This document shows positions 57,846 through 64,000 of a stretch of 64,000 nucleotides of DNA, piece by piece. The notes under the pieces were generated by a model. The model saw only the letters and a list, made by a program, of their open reading frames with translations, had not been told where the DNA came from and did not search any database. Origin of the DNA: Ramlibacter pinisoli (lineage in GTDB: Bacteria; Pseudomonadota; Gammaproteobacteria; Burkholderiales; Burkholderiaceae_C); assembly GCF_009758015.1 (NCBI RefSeq), contig NZ_WSEL01000009.1, forward strand, positions 1,599,501 through 1,663,500, given 5' to 3'. Made by a program: the position numbers and the translations under genes. The stretch's first letter is position 1, and the number at the start of each line of letters is the position of its first letter.

Positions 57846-58250
57846 ATGGCCACTGTCCAGACCCCCTCGATCACCGACGCCCAGCGCGGTGAACTGCGCC
57901 AGTTGCTCGATCGGCGCGAGGCCGACCTGCGTGCCGGCATCCGCCTGCTGCGCGAGGCGCTGGCCGCCCCTGCCGGGGTGGCGGAGGTACGCGACTCGGT
58001 GGAGGACGGCGACGCGCGCGCCGCCTCCAGCACCGAGCTGACGCAGCTGCGCCGGCTGGAGGACGAACTGCACGCCGTGCTGCATGCCCGCGACCGCATG
58101 CGCAGCGGCGACTACGGGCGCTGCGAGGAGTGCGACGAGCCGATTCCCCTGGGCCGCCTGCAGGCCCGTCCGGAGGCCCGCCTGTGCCTGCAGCACGAGG
58201 AGGCCTGGGAGAAGGCGCACCCGCAGGGCGCGCCGGTGCAGGCTACTTGA
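57846..58250 (+). CDS. DksA/TraR-family protein with CCCH zinc finger
   Basis: RNA-polymerase secondary-channel type regulator of 134 residues. A helical hairpin (about 10-88; LRQLLDRREADLRAGIRLLR, LRRLEDELHAVLHARDRM) leads to a C-terminal zinc finger with Cys93, Cys96 and Cys114, but the fourth position is His117 (ARLCLQHEE), where DksA has Cys. The tip motif DxxDA of true DksA is not obvious. It is therefore a paralogue, probably stress-linked like its neighbours. Its last 8 bases overlap the end of the convergent TRAP binding-protein gene. Confidence 0.82.
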   Translation: MATVQTPSITDAQRGELRQLLDRREADLRAGIRLLREALAAPAGVAEVRDSVEDGDARAASSTELTQLRRLEDELHAVLHARDRMRSGDYGRCEECDEPIPLGRLQARPEARLCLQHEEAWEKAHPQGAPVQAT

Positions 58251-59223
58251 TCGCCTGGATGCGGTCGTACAGCTCGCGCGGCCACGGCGCGTCGGGCGCG
58301 GTCAGCGGTCCCTTCACCGCGGCGGCGAACGGCGCCCGGTCGACCTTGGCCACCGTCTTGCCCTTCTTCTCGAAGTCGGCCACCAGGCGCGTCTCGGCGT
58401 CGTAGATCTCCTGGCCGGCACGCGAGGACGCTTCCCAGAGCACCTCGTCGAACAGCTTGCGGTCCGCCGCATTCAGCTTGTTCCAGGTCGGCCCCGCCAC
58501 GATGGTGACCAGCGACTCGGTGATGTGGCCGGTGAGGGTGATGTACTTCTGGACCTCGTAGAACTTCTTGGCCTCGATGGTCGGCAGCGGGTTCTCCTGC
58601 GCGTCGACGGTACCGTTCTGCAGCGCCAGGTAGACCTCGGCGAACGCGATCGGCGTCGGGTTGGCGCCCACCGCCTTCGGGAACATCGTGAACAACGGCG
58701 CGTCCGGCACGCGCAGCTTCAGCCCCTTCATGTCCTCGGGCTTGGTGATGGGCTTGTTCGACGTCATGTGCCGCAGCCCGTAGTAGGTGTAGCCGGCGAT
58801 GTGCTGGCCGCCGGTCTTCTGGCCGTAGGCGGCCACGATGTCCTTGAACACCGGCCCGTTGCGGAACGCCTGCCAGTGCGCGTAGTCGCGGAACACGAAC
58901 GGCGCCGACGCGATCGACATCGGCGGGTAGGCGCGGCCGGCGAACGCCATGCCGGTGTAGATGATGTCCACCGTGCCCAGCGTGAGGCCCTGGTTGATCT
59001 CGGTCTCCTTGCCCAGCGACGAGGCCGGGAACACCTCGATCTCGTAGCGGCCGCCCGAGCGCTTCTTGATCTCCTCGCCCGCCCACACCGCCTGCTTGTG
59101 GTACGGCTCGGAGGTCTCGTAGACGTGCGCCCACTTCAGCTTGGTGGTCTGGGCGCCGGCCAGCGGCGCCGCCAGCGCGAAGGCCGCGAGCGCGGCAAGG
59201 CGGGTGAGGGTCCTGCGGTGCAT
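58243..59223 (-). CDS. TRAP transporter substrate-binding protein (DctP family), downstream copy
   Basis: Periplasmic binding protein of 326 residues with signal peptide (MHRRTLTRLAALAAFALAAPLAGAQ, quoted to the cleavage region). DctP features are KWAHVYETSEPYHKQAVWAG, FPASSLGKETEINQGLTLG, the conserved Arg in GLKLRVPDAPLF and NPLPTIEAKKFYEVQKYI. It probably binds an acidic sugar or related carboxylate through that Arg. It is the last gene of the operon, after dctM, separated from it by a 78-base gap with two strong inverted repeats. It is a diverged second binding protein for the same DctQM permease; substrate difference is inferred only. Confidence 0.9.
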   Translation of the reverse strand: MHRRTLTRLAALAAFALAAPLAGAQTTKLKWAHVYETSEPYHKQAVWAGEEIKKRSGGRYEIEVFPASSLGKETEINQGLTLGTVDIIYTGMAFAGRAYPPMSIASAPFVFRDYAHWQAFRNGPVFKDIVAAYGQKTGGQHIAGYTYYGLRHMTSNKPITKPEDMKGLKLRVPDAPLFTMFPKAVGANPTPIAFAEVYLALQNGTVDAQENPLPTIEAKKFYEVQKYITLTGHITESLVTIVAGPTWNKLNAADRKLFDEVLWEASSRAGQEIYDAETRLVADFEKKGKTVAKVDRAPFAAAVKGPLTAPDAPWPRELYDRIQAIK

Positions 59224-59243
59224 GGCTTGTCTCCTTTTGTTGC

Positions 59244-59259
59244 GGCCGGCGTGCCGGCC
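59244..59259. repeat. Inverted repeat between dctM and the downstream dctP (first)
   Basis: GGCCGGC-GT-GCCGGCC forms a compact GC hairpin in the 78-base gap. It lies 20 bases before the downstream binding-protein start on the minus strand. No T-run follows, so an mRNA-stabilising or processing role fits better than termination. Confidence 0.6.
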
Positions 59260-59272
59260 TGGGGCCAGGAAG

Positions 59273-59299
59273 CAGGACGCCCCCCGGGGGGGCGTCCTG
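59273..59299. repeat. Inverted repeat just after the dctM stop (second)
   Basis: CAGGACGCCCCCC is followed at once by its complement GGGGGGCGTCCTG with one extra G. It begins 2 bases after the dctM stop on the minus strand. Such a stem can slow exonucleases or partly terminate transcription and so set the ratio of permease to binding protein. Confidence 0.65.
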
Positions 59300-59301
59300 G
59301 A

Positions 59302-60594
59302 TCAGTGTCCGAGCACCACCGACGGCAGCCAGAGCGAGAAGGCCGGCACGTAGGTGACGATCAGCAGCGCGGCGATGAGGGCGCCGTAGAACGGCCAGAT
59401 GGTGCGCATGACGTAGCCCACCGAGACCCCGCCGATGGCGCAGCCGACGAACTGGGTCGTGCCCACCGGCGGCGTGTTCAGGCCGAGCGCGCAGTTGATC
59501 AGCAGCATCATGCCGAACTGCACCGAGCTCATGCCGTAGTGCTGGCAGATCGGCAGGAAGATCGGCGTGCACAGCAGGATGGTGGCCGCCATGTCCAGGA
59601 ACGTGCCCAGGATGAACAGAAACACGTTGACCAGCAGGAAGATCAGCCAGGGCTGGGTGGTGATCGAACCCAGCATCTTGCCGGTGAGGTCGGCCACGCC
59701 GTACAGGCTGATCAGGTAGCCGAAGGTCGACGAGATGCCGATCAGCAGCAGGATGACCCCGGTGGTCTTCACGGCCTTGGACGCCGCCTTGATGAACTGC
59801 TGGCGGCTGAGCGACCGGTACACGAACACCGTCAGCGCCAGCGCGTACAGCACCGCCACCGCCGCCGATTCGGTGGCGGTGAACACGCCCGACAGGATGC
59901 CGGCCAGGATCAGCACCACCACCAGCAGCCCCGGCAGGGCGGAGGCGAAGGCGCGGGCGACGGCATTCCAGCCCGGGAACTTGCCGGCCGGGTAGCCGCG
60001 CGAGACGGCCACCAGGTAGGCCGCCACCAGCATGCAGATGGTGAGCACGGCCGCGGGCATCAGGCCGGCCAGGATCAGCGCCGCGATGGACACCTTTCCG
60101 CCCGCCGCCAGCGTGTAGATGATCATGTTGTGGCTGGTGGGCATGAGGGCGCCGACCAGCGAGGCATGGGTCGTCACGTTGACGGCGTAGTCGGCGTGGT
60201 AGCCCTCCTTCTTCATCATCGGGATCATCACGGCGCCCATGGCCGAGACGTCCGCCACGGGCGAGCCCGAGACGCCGCCGAACAGCGTGCAGGCCACCAC
60301 GTTGGACATGCCCAGGCCGCCGCGCACGTGGCCGATCAGGCTCTTGGCGAAGTCGACGATGCGGTCGGCGATGCCGCCGTACAGCATCAGCTCGCCGGCG
60401 AAGATGAAGAACGGGATGGCCAGGAACGAGAACGCGCCCATGCCGGAGGTCATCTGCTGGAAGCCCACCGCCAGCGGCAGGCCCTCGTACAGCAGCGTGC
60501 CCAGGGCCGACAGGCCGATCGAGAAGGCGACCGGCACGCCCAGCAGCAGCAGCCCGAAGAAGCTGCCCGAGAGGATGAGGAGAGGGATCGTCAT
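59302..60594 (-). CDS. TRAP transporter large permease (DctM family)
   Basis: Membrane protein of 430 residues with about 12 helices, the sodium-coupled transport subunit. Landmarks are IPLLILSGSFFGLLLLGVPV at the start, FAGELMLYGGIADRIVDFAK, the loop GGVSGSPVADVSAMGAVMIP, ATESAAVAVLYAL and TPPVGTTQFVGCAIGG near the end. It overlaps dctQ by ATGA, showing translational coupling, and follows the order SBP-DctQ-DctM. Confidence 0.94.
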   Translation of the reverse strand: MTIPLLILSGSFFGLLLLGVPVAFSIGLSALGTLLYEGLPLAVGFQQMTSGMGAFSFLAIPFFIFAGELMLYGGIADRIVDFAKSLIGHVRGGLGMSNVVACTLFGGVSGSPVADVSAMGAVMIPMMKKEGYHADYAVNVTTHASLVGALMPTSHNMIIYTLAAGGKVSIAALILAGLMPAAVLTICMLVAAYLVAVSRGYPAGKFPGWNAVARAFASALPGLLVVVLILAGILSGVFTATESAAVAVLYALALTVFVYRSLSRQQFIKAASKAVKTTGVILLLIGISSTFGYLISLYGVADLTGKMLGSITTQPWLIFLLVNVFLFILGTFLDMAATILLCTPIFLPICQHYGMSSVQFGMMLLINCALGLNTPPVGTTQFVGCAIGGVSVGYVMRTIWPFYGALIAALLIVTYVPAFSLWLPSVVLGH

Positions 60595-61196
60595 TGCCAG
60601 GCAGGCTCCACTTCGCGGCCCTGTGCCAGGGCGATCAGGTGCTCGATCGAGAACAGCACCATGAGGGCGCCGCAGACGGCGGCCGGCACGTACTTCCAGC
60701 CTTCCGAGATGCCCAGCGTGGGCAGCCGGTAGGTCCACACCGAGTGGACCAGGTAGGCGCAGTTCCAGGCCATGGCCGCGCCGAAGATGAGGATCAGGGC
60801 CTGGATCAGGTATTCCATCTTCAGGCGCAGCGCCTCGGGCGCCAGCACCAGGAACGATTCGAGGCCGATGTGGCCGGCGTCGCGCACGCCCACGGCGGTG
60901 CCCAGCATGGTGACGTACAGCACCAGCAGCAGCGCCAGGCTCTCGGCCCAGGTGGGCGTGCTGTTCAGGACGTAGCGGCCGAAGACCTGCCAGGTGACTG
61001 CGCAGATCAGGGCCACGATGCCGGCGATGCCCAGCCACATGCAGCCGCGCGCAATGGCGCGGCACAGGCGCGTGTACCAGCTGGCCGGCGCGGCCGCCGG
61101 CACGCCTTCGGTGCCGGCGGCCTGCGCGGCCTGCGCCGCATCCAGCGGCAGCGGGGCCTTGCCATCGGCCGGGAGGGGCATCGCCTGCGAGCTCAC
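60591..61196 (-). CDS. TRAP transporter small permease (DctQ family)
   Basis: Membrane protein of 201 residues with four helices ([78 protein letters not shown]). [18 protein letters not shown] is the DctQ signature. The GTG at 61196 overlaps the stop of the preceding binding-protein gene (GTGA); an ATG five codons later is an alternative. The N-terminal ~35 residues are Pro- and Ala-rich and outside the family core. Confidence 0.9.
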   Translation of the reverse strand: MSSQAMPLPADGKAPLPLDAAQAAQAAGTEGVPAAAPASWYTRLCRAIARGCMWLGIAGIVALICAVTWQVFGRYVLNSTPTWAESLALLLVLYVTMLGTAVGVRDAGHIGLESFLVLAPEALRLKMEYLIQALILIFGAAMAWNCAYLVHSVWTYRLPTLGISEGWKYVPAAVCGALMVLFSIEHLIALAQGREVEPAWQ

Positions 61197-62155
61197 TTGG
61201 TGTCCTGCACGCGCTTGATCATCGCCTTGAGCTTGGCGTCGGTGATGAACTTGTCGTACACCGGCTTCATGGCGTTCTGGAACGAGGCCTTGTCGACCTG
61301 GATGATCTCGGCGCCGCCGGCCTTGACGGTGGCCAGCGACTTCTCCTCGCGCTCGTCCCACAGCTTGCGCATGTAGGGCACCGACTCCTTGGCGGCCTGG
61401 CGGATCGCCTTCTGGTCATCCGGCGTCAGGGTGTCCCACACGCGCTTGGAGAACAGCAGCATCTCGGGGGCCATCGAGTGCTCGGTGACCGAGTAGTACT
61501 TGGCCACCTCGAAGTGGCGCGAGCTCTCGAACGAGGGGTAGTTGTTCTCGGCGCCGTCGACCAGGCCGGTCTTGAGCGCGGTGTAGACCTCGCCGAAGGG
61601 CATCGGGGTGGCGTTGGCTCCCATGGCCTCCAGCAGCGCGACCCACAGGTCGGACTGCTGCACGCGGATCTTCATGCCCTTGGCATCGGCCAGCGTCTTG
61701 ACCGGCTTCTTGGCCGTGTACAGGTTGCGCGCGCCGCTGTCGTAGTAGGCCAGGCCGACGAAGCCCTGCGGCGCGCAGGCCGCCAGGATCTCCTCGCCGA
61801 TCGCGCCGTCCAGCACCTGGCGCATGTGCGCCTTGCTGCGGAACAGGAACGGCATGGTGGGCACCTGCGTCTCGGGGCAGATGTTGTTCATCGGCGCGAT
61901 GTTCACGCGGGTCATCGCCAGCGCGCCGATCTTGGTCTGCTCGATGGTGTCCTTCTCGCTGCCCAGGGCGCTGTTGTTGAACACCTTGATGGTGTGCTTG
62001 CCGTTGGTCAGCGCCTTCAGGCGCTCGCCCATGAACTTCACCGCCTCGACGGTGGGATAGCCGTCCGGGTGGATGTCGGACGAACGGAATTCCGTGGCCT
62101 GGGCGCCGAGCGCCGTCAGGGCCAGGACGGCGGTGGCGAGCGTCTTGAGCTTCAT
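61193..62155 (-). CDS. TRAP transporter substrate-binding protein (DctP family), upstream copy
   Basis: Periplasmic binding protein of 320 residues with a signal peptide ([20 protein letters not shown]). DctP hallmarks are [38 protein letters not shown], the carboxylate-binding Arg in [12 protein letters not shown] and [25 protein letters not shown] precedes the ATG. It lies directly between the SMP-30 gene (ATGA overlap) and dctQ (GTGA overlap), so it is the primary binding protein, probably for glucuronate or galacturonate given the catabolic genes. Confidence 0.92.
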   Translation of the reverse strand: MKLKTLATAVLALTALGAQATEFRSSDIHPDGYPTVEAVKFMGERLKALTNGKHTIKVFNNSALGSEKDTIEQTKIGALAMTRVNIAPMNNICPETQVPTMPFLFRSKAHMRQVLDGAIGEEILAACAPQGFVGLAYYDSGARNLYTAKKPVKTLADAKGMKIRVQQSDLWVALLEAMGANATPMPFGEVYTALKTGLVDGAENNYPSFESSRHFEVAKYYSVTEHSMAPEMLLFSKRVWDTLTPDDQKAIRQAAKESVPYMRKLWDEREEKSLATVKAGGAEIIQVDKASFQNAMKPVYDKFITDAKLKAMIKRVQDTK

Positions 62156-63066
62156 GCTGTCTCCTGGGTGGTGAAGTCTTGGGTGGGGAACACGGTGCAG
62201 GCCGGCTCGGCCAGGCCGCGCACGCCGGGGCGCAACGCGAACAGGCCGCCGGCGAGCGGCTGGTCGGCGAGGTCGCCGCCCGGCCGGATGGAAGTGACGA
62301 GCAGCAGGTCGAGCCCGGCGCCGCCGAAGGCGCACATGGCCGGCTTCTTCACCGGCACGGCCAGCGAGCGGTCGAGGCGGCCGTCGGGCGTGAAGCGATG
62401 CACCAGGCCGGCGTCGTTGCCGCAGATCCAGTAGCAGCCGTCGGCATCGACGGCCGCGCCGTCGGGGCGGCCCGGCAGCGGGCGCATGTCGACGAACGGC
62501 CGGCGGTTGCGCGGCGTGCCGCTGTCGGTGTCGTAGTCGTAGGCCCAGACCTGCTGCACCTGGGGGTGCGAATCGCTGAGGTACATGGTGCGGCCGTCCG
62601 GGCTGAAGGCCATGCCGTTCGGGGTGATGAAGCCCTGCTCCAGCGTCCGCAGGCCGCGGCCGTCCAGCGCGTAGAGCACGCCGTCGGGGCGCGCCAGGCC
62701 CATGTCCATCACCATGGTGCCGGCCAGCAGGCGGCCCTGGCGGTCGCAGCGGCCGTCGTTGAAGCGCATGCCGCCCGCCGCGTGCCGCACGGCCGCCAGC
62801 CGCGTCGCGGCGGCGGCCCCGCCGCCGGCCGGCAGCGTGAGCCGGAACACGCCGCTTTCCATCGCGGCGATCCAGCCGCCCTGGCCGTCGGCCGCGATGC
62901 AGCCGGCCATCTCGGGCAGGGTCCAGCGCGTGACGCTGCCGTCCTCGCGCCAGCGCAGCAGCAGCCGGTTGGGGATGTCGGACCAGTACAGCGCCTGCTC
63001 GGCCACCGACCACACCGGGCTCTCGCCGACCGCATTGCGGGCATCCAGCAGCAGCTCGGCGTCCAT
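62152..63066 (-). CDS. SMP-30/gluconolactonase family lactonase
   Basis: Six-bladed propeller lactonase of 304 residues that opens sugar-acid lactones. The metal ligands are the Glu in [10 protein letters not shown] near residue 16, Asn in [15 protein letters not shown] near 103, Asn in [14 protein letters not shown] and Asp in [14 protein letters not shown]. Uronate dehydrogenase, encoded immediately upstream, makes an aldaro-lactone, the expected substrate. It begins 8 bases after the dehydrogenase stop and overlaps dctP by ATGA. The specific lactone (galactaro- or glucaro-) is inference. Confidence 0.92.
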   Translation of the reverse strand: MDAELLLDARNAVGESPVWSVAEQALYWSDIPNRLLLRWREDGSVTRWTLPEMAGCIAADGQGGWIAAMESGVFRLTLPAGGGAAAATRLAAVRHAAGGMRFNDGRCDRQGRLLAGTMVMDMGLARPDGVLYALDGRGLRTLEQGFITPNGMAFSPDGRTMYLSDSHPQVQQVWAYDYDTDSGTPRNRRPFVDMRPLPGRPDGAAVDADGCYWICGNDAGLVHRFTPDGRLDRSLAVPVKKPAMCAFGGAGLDLLLVTSIRPGGDLADQPLAGGLFALRPGVRGLAEPACTVFPTQDFTTQETA

Positions 63067-63074
63067 CGGTCGGC

Positions 63075-63887
63075 TCAGAGGGTTTCGAAGGGGCCGGCCT
63101 TGACGAAGCCGCCGCCCTGGAACTTGCCGCCCAGGTCGGACGGATCCAGCGCGGGCTGGGCCTCGACCTTGGCGCGGAACGGCTCCGAGCTGTCCTTGGG
63201 ACGGTAGCCGAGGTGGGCGGCCTTGGCGTTGTCCCACCACACCTCGCGGTTGGCCGACATGCCGTAGACGATGGTGTGGCCCAGCTCCGGCGCGAAGAGG
63301 CAGCAGCGCACCAGCTCGGTCAGGTCGTCGTAGCTGAGGAACGTGACCATCATCCGGCGGTCCTTCGGCTCGGCGAAGGACGAGCCGATGCGCACGCAGG
63401 CCGTCTCGATGCCGTAGCGGTCGAAGTAGAAGCGCGACAGGTCCTCGCCGAACGACTTGGACAGGCCGTAGTAGCTGTCGGGCCGGCGCGGCGCATCGGC
63501 GTCCAGCTGCAGGCCCTGCGGATGGAAGCCGATGACGTGGTTGGAGCTGGCGAACACCACGCGCTTGACGCCGTGGCGGCGGGCGCCCTCGTAGAGGTGG
63601 AACACGCCCTTGATGTTGGCCTCGACGATCTGCTCGAAGGCGTGCTCGGTCGAGATGCCGCCCAGGTGCACGATGGCGTCACAGCCCTGCACCAGCCGGT
63701 CGACCCCCGCCTTGTCGGCCAGGTCGCAGGGCACCACCTCCTCGCCGGCACGGGCCGGGGCCATCGGAGCGATGTCGGACACCCGCAGCACCTCGGCGAA
63801 GGCTGGCAGGCGGTCGCGCAGGACCAGGCCGAGGCCGCCGGCGGCGCCGGTGAGCAGGAGACGGTGGAAGCGCGCGTCGGTGGTCAT
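63075..63887 (-). CDS. udh: Uronate dehydrogenase
   Basis: NAD-dependent short-chain/extended-type dehydrogenase of 270 residues that oxidises galacturonate or glucuronate to the aldaro-lactone. It has the Rossmann motif [10 protein letters not shown], then [31 protein letters not shown] and the catalytic YxxxK (Tyr140, Lys144). The size and the SNHVIG / YYGLSK context fit uronate dehydrogenase better than sugar-nucleotide epimerases, which are ~50 residues longer. It is first in the operon and is preceded by a FadR/GntR-type operator. Confidence 0.88.
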   Translation of the reverse strand: MTTDARFHRLLLTGAAGGLGLVLRDRLPAFAEVLRVSDIAPMAPARAGEEVVPCDLADKAGVDRLVQGCDAIVHLGGISTEHAFEQIVEANIKGVFHLYEGARRHGVKRVVFASSNHVIGFHPQGLQLDADAPRRPDSYYGLSKSFGEDLSRFYFDRYGIETACVRIGSSFAEPKDRRMMVTFLSYDDLTELVRCCLFAPELGHTIVYGMSANREVWWDNAKAAHLGYRPKDSSEPFRAKVEAQPALDPSDLGGKFQGGGFVKAGPFETL

Positions 63888-63907
63888 GGCCTGAATTCAG
63901 ATGTCAG

Positions 63908-63918
63908 TTGTCGTACGA
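63908..63918. promoter_or_regulatory. FadR/GntR-type operator upstream of udh
   Basis: TTGTCGTACGA fits the FadR-subfamily consensus TnGTnnnACnA and sits in the larger perfect palindrome GTCGTACGAC. It lies 21 bases before the udh start and just downstream of a GATAAT -10 candidate, a position suited to repression. A second palindrome, CTGAATTCAG, is at 63891-63900. GntR-type hexuronate repressors commonly control such operons; the regulator itself is not in the window. Confidence 0.65.
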
Positions 63919-64000
63919 CTTCGGGGATTATCGTGACTCGCTCCCCGGGACATCTACGGGTAATCCCGGAGGTTGCGCTACCTTCCAAGCTCATCCATCT
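63919..64000. other. Upstream region of the uronate operon at the window end
   Basis: No gene is visible in the last ~80 bases apart from the promoter elements. The region is probably shared with a divergent gene beyond the window. Confidence 0.4.
63927..63932 (-). promoter_or_regulatory. Candidate -10 box of the uronate operon
   Basis: GATAAT on the minus strand, one mismatch from TATAAT, about 40 bases upstream of the udh start and adjacent to the operator. No good -35 hexamer is seen at 16-18 bases. Confidence 0.4.

Noticed and set aside
58084-60732. 882-codon plus-strand frame opposite the TRAP genes
   Set aside because: Antisense of dctP and dctM, His/Gln/Arg-rich composition, crosses three features of the other strand.

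Overview
The window is very GC-rich (around 70% by eye), densely coded bacterial chromosome. Release factor 2 with its programmed frameshift, a class I fructose-bisphosphatase, a SapC-family protein, TRAP transporters and the typical palindromic repeats all point to Burkholderiales, family Comamonadaceae (Ramlibacter/Variovorax-like). I see no prophage, plasmid, insertion sequence, rRNA or CRISPR array. The only RNA gene I find is tRNA-Thr(CGT).

Layout. 1-8.1 kb: end of an MFS transporter, a PstS-like phosphate binding protein, plsY, a YbaK-like deacylase, a Tas-like aldo/keto reductase, an acyl-CoA synthetase carrying two in-frame repeat insertions, a divergent alpha/beta hydrolase and a Sel1-repeat protein. 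8.2-14.2 kb: one overlapping signalling operon of hybrid kinase, CheR, CheB and response-regulator kinase, with no chemotaxis receptors or motor genes nearby. 14.3-19.1 kb: prfB, pepN, fbp. 19.2-27.5 kb: two divergent operons. The leftward one encodes an acyl-CoA dehydrogenase-like flavoprotein, an aminoacyl:carrier-protein ligase (a class II aminoacyl-tRNA-synthetase relative) and a DUF1839 protein. The rightward one encodes an AcpS-type phosphopantetheinyl transferase, a carrier protein, a family 2 glycosidase and a tandem alpha/beta hydrolase. Together they look like a small non-ribosomal pathway that loads an amino acid on a dedicated carrier protein; its product is unknown to me. This is the best candidate for an undescribed system.

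27.5-47.5 kb: tRNA-Thr, a frameshifted methyltransferase, an MscS channel, an MlaD-type protein, cytochrome b561, several uncharacterised small proteins, a response regulator with a degenerate cyclase-like output, SapC, a CNNM/CorC-type protein, ApaH, RhlE, YpfJ, pyroglutamyl peptidase, and a housekeeping run (PHP phosphatase, DMT transporter, YciO, site-2 protease, TrpS). 46.9-55 kb: a convergent two-component pair, then a sigma-54 paralogue with a probable TTG start, a divergent hybrid kinase and an NtrC-type regulator, plausibly one regulatory unit. 55-58.3 kb: a stress island with two KGG-type small proteins around Ku plus a DksA/TraR protein with an altered zinc finger. 58.2-64 kb: a leftward hexuronate catabolic operon (uronate dehydrogenase, SMP-30 lactonase, TRAP transporter with two binding proteins) preceded by a FadR/GntR-type operator.

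Start sites were chosen from visible ribosome-binding sites, overlaps with the upstream stop and family N-termini. Functions rest on motif recognition by eye, not on database searches.
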